Assembly (NCBI RefSeq): GCF_003143935.1
Contig: NZ_QFRX01000001.1
Coordinates: forward strand, 2,978,479 to 3,042,478
DNA: 64,000 bases
Source of the DNA: Streptomyces sp. Act143
GTDB lineage: Bacteria; Actinomycetota; Actinomycetes; Streptomycetales; Streptomycetaceae
Reading direction: 5' to 3'
Positions 17,310-25,586 of this stretch are shown one piece after another. The translations under genes were made by a program, and so were the position numbers. Below the pieces are notes generated by a model. That model was given only the letters and a program-made list of their open reading frames with translations, was not told the origin of the DNA and did no database searches. Every line of letters starts with the position of its first letter. Within the stretch, counting starts at the first letter, position 1.

Positions 17310-18122
17310 TCAGAGGAGATCGCGCCGTGAGCGGTCCCGGACCATGAAGGCCGCCCGCTTGCCGGGCAGGTCGATCTCGGCGGAGAACCGGAAACCGGCG
17401 CTCAGGAAAGCGGAGACGGAGGAGGTGTTGCGGAGGTCGGGTTCCGCAATGACGCGCGCGCAGGCGGGCCGCTTGTCCAGCGCGAGATCGGCGACGGCCC
17501 TGAGGAGCGCGCTGCCCAGCCCTCGCCCACGGTCGGCGGGGGCGCCGATGAGCAGGTGGATTCCGGTGTCATGAGGTCGGGCGGGATAGTGGCGGGCCAC
17601 GGGATCGAGGTCGGCCCGGTAGATCTCCCAGTAGCTCATCGGCATGCCGTCCAGCATTCCGAGGCAGGGCACGCTCCGCCCGTCGCCGGAGAGTTGGGAC
17701 CGCACATGTTCCTCGGTCCGGTTCTGGGGCCCGGCCAGCCCCCAGAACTCCGCGACGGTGGGGTCGTTCATCCAGCGACCGATGAGCGGAAGGTCCCGCT
17801 CGGCATGCACGGGAACGAGCTGGAACACGCCCACCGACGTGGCCACCGGCCCCCAACCGGCTACGCCATCGAGGAGGTCATCGCGGTTCCGTCCGCCCGC
17901 GCCGGTTTGCGCCCTGCGCTCTGCGCCGCTTCGTTCCACACCGGCGGCCGCCTCGTCGGCGATCAGCGCGAGGAATTCGGCAGGCAGGCGTAGGTCGAGG
18001 GTGTCCTCGCAGTCCGTACCCGGGGTCTCGCCCGGACCAGGATCGGCACCCGTGCCTGGTCCGGCATCGGTGACCAGGGCGGGAGTGGTGGTGGCATTGG
18101 CGCTCGCGTCGGTGGACGGCAT
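17310..18122 (-). CDS. Siderophore-type GNAT N-acetyltransferase (IucB/AlcB-like)
   Basis: A 270-residue protein whose C-terminal 170 residues form an IucB-type acyltransferase domain: VPVHAERDLPLIGRWMNDP, AEFWGLAG, MSYWEIYRADLDPVARHY, then the acyl-CoA segment APADRGRGLGSALLRAVAD. Such enzymes acylate N-hydroxylated amines or a diamine precursor during siderophore assembly. The first 90-100 residues are low in order and unlike the family. ATG 18122 follows GAGAGGAG. It is the last gene of the aminotransferase-synthetase-acetyltransferase operon, 142 bp after the synthetase. Confidence 0.88.
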   Translation of the reverse strand: MPSTDASANATTTPALVTDAGPGTGADPGPGETPGTDCEDTLDLRLPAEFLALIADEAAAGVERSGAERRAQTGAGGRNRDDLLDGVAGWGPVATSVGVFQLVPVHAERDLPLIGRWMNDPTVAEFWGLAGPQNRTEEHVRSQLSGDGRSVPCLGMLDGMPMSYWEIYRADLDPVARHYPARPHDTGIHLLIGAPADRGRGLGSALLRAVADLALDKRPACARVIAEPDLRNTSSVSAFLSAGFRFSAEIDLPGKRAAFMVRDRSRRDLL

Positions 18123-18264
18123 TGCGGCGCTCCTCTCAAAGACGGGTCGGGGCATGTTCCTCAGGGATGAACGGACAGAGGTGACACGAAGGACAGGCAT
18201 GGCCGGTGGGGCTGAAGCAGCCGCCGTGCCCGGGAGTTGAGGCGAAAGGGGTCAGATGTGCAGG

Positions 18265-20763
18265 TCAGGCACGAAGGGGGTTGGCGATGGTGACGTAGAC
18301 GGACTGGGTGTCGACCGGGCCGACTAGTTCATCGAGGCCATGCAGTCGCGTCAGCAGGTTGGCTTTGCAGCGCAGAACAGGTGAGTCCAGCAGGCGGGCG
18401 GGCAGCGTGGTGCGCAGGCGACCAGGCCCGGCGGCGACGTCACAGAGGAAACGACGGAAGGCGGCGAGCAACAACCGTTCTTCGGCCAGTCGCTGGGACC
18501 CGAAGGCACCGATGAGTCCGAGGACGTTGTTGATCGCGAGGTAGTACGCGAAGCGTTCGTCGGTGACCTCGTCGGAGACGAACGTGTCGCTGTGCTCACC
18601 GATCCCGGGCAGACGGGCGCCCAGTTCGGCCCGCCGCGAGTCTCGGAAGTAGTAGCCCTGGTTGTCCCGGTAGCGGCCACCCGTGGGCCAGCCGTCGCCG
18701 TCCAGGAGAACCAGCGTGTTCTGCTGGTGCGCCTCCAGGGCGATACCGGCCTCAGCGTCGAACCACAACACCGGCCGGACCACATGCTCCAGGTAGCGCA
18801 GGAACCACTCGGCGGCGACGGCGCCCAGCGGCCGACGGGTCCGGCTCGCAAGGCGTGCGACGACCTCGGCCAGTCGGGACCGCATGGCCGGCTGATCCTC
18901 GGGCGTGCCTCCGGTACGGGTCGGCCGGGTGAAGGGCCTGGGCGCGACGAGTCCGGCGATGCAGGAGACGTCGTCGACGGGGGTGAAGGGGTTGTGCCGG
19001 ATCACCACGTCGAGCCCCGGTACAGGCCGACCGTCCGATCCGTCGACGGCCAGCCAGGCCGGATCGCGGACGATGTCGAAGCCGGGGTGCACCGCCTGCC
19101 ACTGCTCGGCAAGTCCGCTGCGCAGCAAGCGGTGGACCTCGACGCCTCGATGAAGTTCTTTGCGGAGGTTCTGTCGGCGGGAGTTGGTGATGCGCAGGCC
19201 GAGCGACAACTTGAGCATGGCGGGCGCACCGGATCGATAGACGGTGCGTACGGAGGAGGTGGGGTGCCATGCGGAGCCGTGCGCTCCGAGATCGCGGAGC
19301 AGTCCGGCATCGAACAGTGCGGCGATCATGGGATCGTGCCGGACCTCCCGCAACTGCCAAGGGTGCAGCGGCAGGGCCGCGTGGCCGTCGGGGAGCGGTG
19401 GTCCGGACACCGCGAGGCGTGCGGTGAGGTGAGCGGCGGGAACGGGACGTCCGCGCTCGGTCCAGGCCGAGTCGGCGGCGAGTGCGGAGGGGGCGACTGC
19501 GATCCAGTGCAGGGGGAAGGCGCCGCGCAACTCTGGCGAGTAGAGCCGCGCTTCGGCCTCTGTCAGGCCCTCTCGACTCTTCGGTGTGGGGTGCAGGGGG
19601 TGTCCCAGCAGCAGGGCTTGCTCGGCCGCGAGGAACAGGTCGGGCGCGTCCGAGGGACGCTCTCTGCGCTCGTGGACGAAGACGGCGGTGCGGCGCGCAG
19701 AGTCGGCAACTCGGGCCACGAGGTCGGTACCCGCTGTGGTGGCCGTGGTGGAGGAGTAGGCGTCGGCCGTGGTGGCGGAGTGAGTGCCGAGGGGGGTGTT
19801 CGTGGGCGCGCCGAGGGGGGTGTTCGCGTGCGCGCCGAGGGGGGTGTTCGCGTGCGCGCCGAGGGGGGTTTTGGGGTCAGCGTCGGCGGGGGTGTTGGGG
19901 TGAGCGTCGGCCGTGAGGGTGGCTTGCGAACTGGTCTCGGGGGCGGTGCGGAAAGGAGGCGCGGCGACAGAGTCGGAGGACGTGCCGGCCGGGCCGTCCA
20001 CGGAGGGCTCTCTGGCGAGCAGTGCCGCGAGGGTGACGGCATCGAGAGGTGGGGACTGTTCAGGGGCGCTGGCCAGACGCGGAGGACCGAAGCGGTGCCA
20101 ACCCGTCGGGGACCAGTAGCGGACGGGCGTGAGCAGGGCGGTGCCGCTCGCGGGGAGTGGGATGCGGAGAGTCCCGTGGGCGGGGGCGGAGAGGTCGGCT
20201 TCGCGTACCCAGCAGCGCAGCAGGTTCTCCACGGCGGCGGACTCGGCGGCGATGTGCGGGTCGGGGTGGTCCAGGGGGTCGGCTGTGGCTCCGCACAGCC
20301 AGTCTGCGTTCGGGTGGGGAACCTGCTGGCCCGGGTGGCCTGCCGGTGTGGAGGTTCCGCCCCCGCCCGGCGTCTGCTGACTTGGGTGCCCCAGCGGCGT
20401 GGAGGTTCCGCCCTCGCCTGGCATCTGCTGACCCGACCGACCCATCGGCGTAGAGGTTCCCCCTCCGCCTGGCATCCGCTGATCCCGGTCACCGGAGCCG
20501 CCCACGCGCCTCGTGCTTGCCCTCTGCTCTGCGGGCTGGTCATCGCAGGACCTCGGCATCAGCTCCTGCCCCTGCCCTTCCTCCCACCCCCGCCCTTGTT
20601 CCGGAACCCGACCTTCGGCCGCGACCCGCTCCCGCGAAGGGGTCCCGGCGACGTCCGTCGGACCACTACTGGGTCCCGGCTCGGGCCGACGGGGAGGCTC
20701 CAGCACGGCACGGCCTGTTGTCGGCGGGTGGCTGGAGGCGTCGGAGGTCGGGGTGGTGTTCAA
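18265..20763 (-). CDS. IucA/IucC family (NIS) siderophore synthetase
   Basis: An 832-residue ATP-dependent synthetase that condenses a carboxylic acid such as citrate with an amine or alcohol. Core motifs seen: LPLHPWQLREV, a PTSSVRTVYRSGAPAMLKLSL block binding ATP phosphates, ITNSRRQN, and in the ferric reductase-like C-terminal part ALEAHQQNTLVLLD and YYFRDSRRAELG. The TTG at 20763 with AGGAA seven bases upstream is the likely start. The N-terminal 200 residues contain three 17-residue repeats, and a second insertion holds 8-residue NTPLGAHA repeats, neither part of the family core. Usual length is about 580-620. Confidence 0.88.
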   Translation of the reverse strand: MNTTPTSDASSHPPTTGRAVLEPPRRPEPGPSSGPTDVAGTPSRERVAAEGRVPEQGRGWEEGQGQELMPRSCDDQPAEQRASTRRVGGSGDRDQRMPGGGGTSTPMGRSGQQMPGEGGTSTPLGHPSQQTPGGGGTSTPAGHPGQQVPHPNADWLCGATADPLDHPDPHIAAESAAVENLLRCWVREADLSAPAHGTLRIPLPASGTALLTPVRYWSPTGWHRFGPPRLASAPEQSPPLDAVTLAALLAREPSVDGPAGTSSDSVAAPPFRTAPETSSQATLTADAHPNTPADADPKTPLGAHANTPLGAHANTPLGAPTNTPLGTHSATTADAYSSTTATTAGTDLVARVADSARRTAVFVHERRERPSDAPDLFLAAEQALLLGHPLHPTPKSREGLTEAEARLYSPELRGAFPLHWIAVAPSALAADSAWTERGRPVPAAHLTARLAVSGPPLPDGHAALPLHPWQLREVRHDPMIAALFDAGLLRDLGAHGSAWHPTSSVRTVYRSGAPAMLKLSLGLRITNSRRQNLRKELHRGVEVHRLLRSGLAEQWQAVHPGFDIVRDPAWLAVDGSDGRPVPGLDVVIRHNPFTPVDDVSCIAGLVAPRPFTRPTRTGGTPEDQPAMRSRLAEVVARLASRTRRPLGAVAAEWFLRYLEHVVRPVLWFDAEAGIALEAHQQNTLVLLDGDGWPTGGRYRDNQGYYFRDSRRAELGARLPGIGEHSDTFVSDEVTDERFAYYLAINNVLGLIGAFGSQRLAEERLLLAAFRRFLCDVAAGPGRLRTTLPARLLDSPVLRCKANLLTRLHGLDELVGPVDTQSVYVTIANPLRA
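19782..19920. repeat. 24-bp tandem repeats inside the siderophore synthetase
   Basis: About four to five copies of a 24-bp unit encode the 8-residue repeat ANTPLGAH (copies vary at two or three residues). They preserve the reading frame and lie in a non-conserved insertion of the IucA/IucC-like protein. Confidence 0.85.
20318..20470. repeat. 51-bp tandem repeats inside the siderophore synthetase
   Basis: Three copies of a 51-bp unit encode a 17-residue repeat of the pattern GGGTSTPxGxxxQQxPG. They are in frame, in the N-terminal extension of the synthetase. Confidence 0.85.
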
Positions 20764-20905
20764 GGTTGTTCCTCGTGAGCGGGTCAGGCAGGGAGTGCCG
20801 GGATACGGAGGCGGGATGTCGTTCGGAAGCAGTTGGTGTGGGCGGACGTCGAGGGATGGTTGCGGCACACTGACACGGCGCCATCTGGCGTCAGTCACCG
20901 TCGGG

Positions 20906-22585
20906 CTATCCCGCGCGTGCGCTGTACTGGCCTCGCGGATGGCAGGCGGGGCCAGGAGGAGCCGTCTGGGTCGGGCGGCCCTGGTCATGGGCCGCCGCTT
21001 CCACCGCGTCGGAGAGACGGTCGAGCACCGCCTCCGCCTGCTCGTCGCTGATGGTGAGGGGCGGGAGGAGTTGGACGACGTTGCCCTGAGGTCCGCCGAG
21101 TTCGACGATCAGGCCCCGCCGCAGGCACTCCCGCTGGACCGCGGCGGCAAGTTCGGGAGCGGCTGGGCGAGGGACGACGCCAGAGGCGGCCACAACCGCT
21201 CCCGACCCCACACCGAGAGGCGGGGCGCCGGGCGCCGTCTTCGCCCGACCGTCGGCCGCGGTGCCATACCCATCCACCGAACTCTTTCTCTCTCCGCCGT
21301 AGCCATTTACCGCCGCGCCCCGGCCTTCTCCGCCGTAGCCATCTACCGCCGCGCCCCGGCCTTCTCCGCCGTACCCACCCACCGCGCCCCGACTCTCTCC
21401 GCCGTACCCATCCGCCACACCCCGGTTCCCTCCACCGCCCCGGCCCGCCTCCCCCGCACTCTCCGGGTCCACCAACTCCACACCGAGCATCAACCCGCGC
21501 CCCCGCACGTCCCCGACACACGTGAAATGCCCTCGCAGAGACCGCAGATGGGCGAGCATGCGGGCGCCCAGGAGGGAGGCGCGTTCCGCGAGGCGGTTCT
21601 CGCGGACGTGGGCGAGGGTGGCCGTGCCGGCGGCCATGGCGAGTTGGTTGCCGCGGACCGCGCCCGTGGGGGCAATGGGTGCGTGGACGCCGAGGTCGTC
21701 GCGGTAGACCACGACGGCGAGTGGCAGGCTGCCTCCGATGGCCTTGGACAGCACCATCACGTCAGGAGTGATCCCGCTGTGCTCCACGGCCCAGAACGCG
21801 CCGGTGCGGCCGACTCCCGTCCGGCTCTCGTCGGCCACGAGCGGGATGGCGCGGTCGGCCGTGAGCCGGCGCATGCGCCGCAGCCAGGCGTCCGGCGCCG
21901 GGATCACCCCGCCCTCGCCCTGGACGGGCTCGACGATCATCCCGGCGGCACCGGCCGCCCCCGACGGGAGGTCGTCGAGGACGGAATCGGTCCAGTCCGC
22001 GGCGAGTTCGGCACCGTATGCGCCGCCCACACCGAAAGGGCAACGGTAGTCCTGTGGGTAGGGCAGGCGCGGGGGCCGGGCCGTGGCCGGAGCCAGGTCC
22101 CCCGTCTCCGCCAGGGCAGCGCCGGTCACGCCGTGGCGAGCGTCGGCGAAAGTGAGCATTGCGCTGCGCCCGGTCGCTTCCCGCACGAGCCTGAAGGCGG
22201 CCTCCACGGCGTCCGTGTCGGCGGGACCGCAGAACTGCACGCGAGCACGGCCGGCGAGACCGGGCGGCAGGGTGCGGAACAGCTCGGCGAGGAAAGCGTC
22301 CTCGACGGGGGTCGCGAGGCCCAGGGTGTGCAGGGGAGCACCGGAGTCCAGGACGCCGCGGATCGCTTCCAGCACCACGGGATGGTTGTGACCGAGGGCC
22401 AGTGTCCCCGCGCCGGAGCAGCAGTCGAGGTAACGGCGGCCGTCCGCGCCCTCGACGGTCAACCCGCGTGCGCGTACGGGCACGATCGGCAGCGCGCGCG
22501 GGTAGGTGCGTGCAGCCGGTTCGCGCGCCGACTGGCGCCGCAGCATCCCCTCGGAGGTGCATCTGCCGTACAGAGCCTCGGCCAC
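20906..22585 (-). CDS. PLP aminotransferase, diaminobutyrate-2-oxoglutarate type
   Basis: A 559-residue class III aminotransferase. PLP-binding features are LDCCSGAGTLALGHNHP, VEPVQGEGGVIP and LVADESRTGVGRTGAFWAVE. The Schiff-base Lys is in VMVLSKAIGGSLPLAV. In siderophore operons this type makes 2,4-diaminobutyrate or a related diamine for the adjacent synthetase. GTG 22585 starts the frame. An insertion of about 100 residues between LGVELVDPES and VVPRPAAPELAAAV consists of GYGGEGRGAAV-like repeats and makes it longer than the usual 420-460 residues. It is the first gene of the operon, divergent from the protease gene. Confidence 0.88.
   Translation of the reverse strand: MAEALYGRCTSEGMLRRQSAREPAARTYPRALPIVPVRARGLTVEGADGRRYLDCCSGAGTLALGHNHPVVLEAIRGVLDSGAPLHTLGLATPVEDAFLAELFRTLPPGLAGRARVQFCGPADTDAVEAAFRLVREATGRSAMLTFADARHGVTGAALAETGDLAPATARPPRLPYPQDYRCPFGVGGAYGAELAADWTDSVLDDLPSGAAGAAGMIVEPVQGEGGVIPAPDAWLRRMRRLTADRAIPLVADESRTGVGRTGAFWAVEHSGITPDVMVLSKAIGGSLPLAVVVYRDDLGVHAPIAPTGAVRGNQLAMAAGTATLAHVRENRLAERASLLGARMLAHLRSLRGHFTCVGDVRGRGLMLGVELVDPESAGEAGRGGGGNRGVADGYGGESRGAVGGYGGEGRGAAVDGYGGEGRGAAVNGYGGERKSSVDGYGTAADGRAKTAPGAPPLGVGSGAVVAASGVVPRPAAPELAAAVQRECLRRGLIVELGGPQGNVVQLLPPLTISDEQAEAVLDRLSDAVEAAAHDQGRPTQTAPPGPACHPRGQYSARAG
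21262..21425. repeat. Tandem repeats inside the aminotransferase gene
   Basis: Four to five degenerate units of 33-36 bp encode GYGGE(S/G)RGA(A)V(D/N)-type repeats (approximate limits). They lie between the PLP domain and the C-terminal small domain and stay in frame. Confidence 0.8.
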
Positions 22586-22946
22586 GTCTTCTTGTCCTCC
22601 CGCCGTCGTCCGACGCCCGGGCCGAGCCGAACTCCCGCCCCGGGCACGGAGGACCGCACCCGGACAGCAGGCCCCCCACCGCTACCAACCCCGGATACGG
22701 CACGGGGTTACGGGTTGCCTCAAGATCCTTGCCGTGACGGAACCGTTGCCGTTCCGTCGGAAGTCCCCCACAGCGAGCGCATAGTGTGTGATGCCGTTCC
22801 AACAGGTCGTGAGAACACCCCGGGATCAGCGCGGAATCGGCGCGGGGTCGACGCGGGGGAGAACGAACCGGTGTGATATCGCGCCGTGTTCGACGTGGGC
22901 TCACGGCCACCGCGTCAAGTTCGTTCACCTCAGGGGGAGTCAGATC
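22586..22946. promoter_or_regulatory. Divergent promoter region, siderophore operon and protease
   Basis: This 361-bp region must hold the promoters of the siderophore operon (minus strand) and the first lipoprotein protease (plus strand). I see no gene in it. I looked for the iron-box palindrome of DmdR/IdeR (TTAGGTTAGGCTAACCTAA) and found no convincing match. Confidence 0.5.
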
Positions 22947-24173
22947 ATGCGATCCACAAGGCCGTCGTTCACCGCCCGCAGGGCCAGGGGCGCGCGGCGC
23001 AGAACCTCCCCCGTCCTGGCTGCCGTCGCCCTCGCGTCGGTGCTCGCGCTCACGGCCACCGCCTGCGAGTCGGGCGACGACCAGGCGGCGGGCGGCAGCG
23101 CCTCGGCCTCGGCTTCCTCGGACGGAAAGATCACGATCCCGGACGACATCAAGGACCGGCTGAAGGAGCACGGGATCGATGTCGACAAGTGGAAGGACGG
23201 CGCCTGGAAGGACTGGAACAAGGACGACTGGCTGCGCGAGGCCCAGGACTTCGTCAACCCGATCATCGAGGGCCTGTGGGACCCGGACCGCATGCGCGGC
23301 GCCGAGGACCCGGACCAGGGCAAGGGTGTCGACGACAGCGACATCTCCGGGGACCAGGGCGTGACCGACCCGGAGCCGGCGCCGGTGGACGCCAAGGCCG
23401 TGCCGGCTACGTACCACGACAGCGTCCCCGTGGCGGGCAAGGTGTTCTTCGACTCCCCCGAGGGCACGATGGTCTGCTCGGCGACGGTCGTGCAGGACCC
23501 GGCCAACCCCGGCAAGTCCAACATGGTGTGGACCGCGGGCCATTGTGTGCACGCCGGCAAGAAGGGCGGCTGGTACCGCAACATCGCGTTCGTGCCCTCG
23601 TACAACAACGACGCCATGTCGACCGCGGAGTTGGAGAAGGCCTCCCGGGAGGACGTCGCTCCGTACGGTGTCTGGTGGGGTGACTGGGCGCAGACCTCTG
23701 ACCAGTGGATCGAGCAGGGAGGCGAGACGGGCGGGGACGGCGCCTCGTACGACTTCGCGGTCATCCATGTGACGCCGGAGAAGGGCGGCTCGGGAAAGTC
23801 CCTTGAGGAGACGGTCGGTTCGGCCCTCCCGGTGAACTTCAACGCCCCTGCCGCGACGAAGATCCAGAGCATGACGGCGACGGGTTACCCGGCGGCGGCG
23901 CCGTACGACGGCGAGACGATGTACCAGTGCCAGGACAAGCCGGGGCGGCTGTCGATCAACGCGTCGGACCCGACGATGTACCGCATCGGCTGCACCATGA
24001 CGGGTGGTTCGTCGGGTGGCGGCTGGGTCGCGACCGGTTCGGACGGCAAGCCGGCGCTGGTCTCCAACACGTCCATCGGCCCGGTGACCGCAGGCTGGCT
24101 GGCCGGACCGCGGCTGGGTGACGTGGCCAAGGGTGTCTACGACTCGGTCAGCGAGAAGTTCGCCGGTCAGTGA
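22947..24173 (+). CDS. Trypsin-like serine protease, lipoprotein, copy 1
   Basis: A 408-residue secreted protein. Residues 1-37 are a lipoprotein signal with a twin-basic start and the cleavage region LALTATAC. An unusual conserved stretch follows: LKEHGIDVDKWKDGAWKDW. The chymotrypsin-like domain has MVWTAGHCVH (His), YDFAVIHV (Asp) and CTMTGGSSGGGW (Ser). ATG 22947 follows AGGGGGAG. It would be anchored on the outer face of the membrane and cut extracellular proteins. The next gene is a close paralogue. Confidence 0.92.
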   Translation: MRSTRPSFTARRARGARRRTSPVLAAVALASVLALTATACESGDDQAAGGSASASASSDGKITIPDDIKDRLKEHGIDVDKWKDGAWKDWNKDDWLREAQDFVNPIIEGLWDPDRMRGAEDPDQGKGVDDSDISGDQGVTDPEPAPVDAKAVPATYHDSVPVAGKVFFDSPEGTMVCSATVVQDPANPGKSNMVWTAGHCVHAGKKGGWYRNIAFVPSYNNDAMSTAELEKASREDVAPYGVWWGDWAQTSDQWIEQGGETGGDGASYDFAVIHVTPEKGGSGKSLEETVGSALPVNFNAPAATKIQSMTATGYPAAAPYDGETMYQCQDKPGRLSINASDPTMYRIGCTMTGGSSGGGWVATGSDGKPALVSNTSIGPVTAGWLAGPRLGDVAKGVYDSVSEKFAGQ

Positions 24174-24179
24174 CGGGGT

Positions 24180-24223
24180 CGGCGGCGGGGTGGGGCCAAG
24201 AAATCTTCACCACCCCGCCGCCG
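24180..24223 (+). terminator. Terminator after protease copy 1
   Basis: Fourteen-base perfect arms CGGCGGCGGGGTGG and CCACCCCGCCGCCG enclose a 16-base loop, beginning seven bases after the stop codon. Confidence 0.85.
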
Positions 24224-24338
24224 TTCACCCTCAACTGCCCGGGCATAGTGGGGTGTCGCGCACGGGGGCGCCTTTTTCCCTAGTGACGCGCGCATGACAT
24301 AACAGCACGACAACAGCTCCAACGGGGGTCAACGCACC

Positions 24339-25541
24339 ATGCGTTCCACACGTACGTCCCGTACGTCAGCGAAGCGGCAGCGCACCGCGCTCGCCGCCAC
24401 CGGCCTGGTCGCCGCCCTGGCGCTCACCGCGACGGCCTGCAACGGCTCGGACGAGGCCAGCGACAAACCCGAGGCCACCGCCTCCCAGGCTGCCGACAGC
24501 GGCAACGACAAGATCCAGATCCCGGCCGACATCGCCGCCAAGCTCAAGGAGCACGGCATCGACGTCGACGACTGGAAGGACGGCGGCTGGAAGAACTGGG
24601 ACAAGGACAAGTGGCTCAGTGAGGCCAAGGACTTCGTCAACCCGGTCATCAAGGGTCTGTGGAAGCCGGAGCGGATGAAGTCCGCGAAGGAGGCCAACAA
24701 GACGTACTCGACGAAGGACGCGGCGGCCGACGCGGGCGTCACCGACCCGGACCCGCTGCCCGTCGAGGCGTCCGCGGAGAAGACGCCGTACCACGAGAAC
24801 GCGGCACCGGTCGGCAAGATCTTCTTCGACACCCCCGAGGGCACGGCAGTCTGCTCGGGAACGGTCGTCAAGGACGTCAACCACCCGGGCAAGTCCAACC
24901 TGGTGTGGACGGCCGGCCACTGCGTGCACGCCGGCTCGGGCGGCGGCTGGTACCGCAACATCATGTTCGTCCCGGCCTACAACGACTACGGCAAGTCCGA
25001 GGCGCAGCTGACCGACTCCAACCCCGCGGAGATCGCGCCGTACGGCCAGTGGTGGGCGGACTGGGCCTCCACCTCCAACGAGTGGATCGCGGGCGGCTCG
25101 GAGACGGGCGGTGACGGAGCGGCGTACGACTACTCGGTGCTGCACGTGAAGCCGGAGTCCGGCGCCAAGTCGCTGGAGGAGACGGTCGGTGCCGCCCTGG
25201 ACATCGACTTCTCCGCCCCCTCCGCCACCGAGGTCGCCAAGATGGGCGCCTGGGGCTACCCGCAGGCGGCGCCGTACAACGGTCTGAAGATGTTCAAGTG
25301 CATCGACCAGCCCGGCCGCCTGTCGCTGAGCACCACGTTGCCGACGATGTACCGCATCGGCTGCACCATGACCGGCGGTTCGTCCGGCGGCGGCTGGTTC
25401 CGGGTGGTGGACGGTGAGACCAAGCTGGTCTCGAACACGTCGATCGGCCCGGCCGACAACACCTGGCTGGCGGGCCCGCAGCTGGGCGCGACCGCCGAGG
25501 CGATCTACCAGAACATGAGCAAGACGTACGGCGGCAAGTGA
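24339..25541 (+). CDS. Trypsin-like serine protease, lipoprotein, copy 2
   Basis: A 400-residue tandem paralogue of the preceding gene with the same order: basic N-terminus, LALTATAC lipoprotein signal, LKEHGIDVDDWKDGGWKNW stretch, VWTAGHCVHAG (His), YDYSVLHVKPE (Asp) and CTMTGGSSGGGWF (Ser). It has its own upstream region after the terminator at 24180-24223, so the pair can be expressed separately. Substrate and processing are unknown. Its own terminator has been split by an IS30 element. Confidence 0.92.
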   Translation: MRSTRTSRTSAKRQRTALAATGLVAALALTATACNGSDEASDKPEATASQAADSGNDKIQIPADIAAKLKEHGIDVDDWKDGGWKNWDKDKWLSEAKDFVNPVIKGLWKPERMKSAKEANKTYSTKDAAADAGVTDPDPLPVEASAEKTPYHENAAPVGKIFFDTPEGTAVCSGTVVKDVNHPGKSNLVWTAGHCVHAGSGGGWYRNIMFVPAYNDYGKSEAQLTDSNPAEIAPYGQWWADWASTSNEWIAGGSETGGDGAAYDYSVLHVKPESGAKSLEETVGAALDIDFSAPSATEVAKMGAWGYPQAAPYNGLKMFKCIDQPGRLSLSTTLPTMYRIGCTMTGGSSGGGWFRVVDGETKLVSNTSIGPADNTWLAGPQLGATAEAIYQNMSKTYGGK

Positions 25542-25586
25542 CGCCCTACGCGCACGAAGGCCCGCCCCTCACATCTTCCGTTCTAG

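Noticed and set aside
17162..17347. A 61-codon ORF with a good ribosome binding site
   Set aside because: Codon third positions are not GC-biased like real genes here, the sequence is repetitive, and it overlaps the acetyltransferase end; it is noted only inside the intergenic entry.
22586..22946. Iron box before the siderophore operon
   Set aside because: The best stretch, near 22700-22730 on the minus strand, matches only fragments of the 19-bp iron-box palindrome, so I do not report a regulator site.
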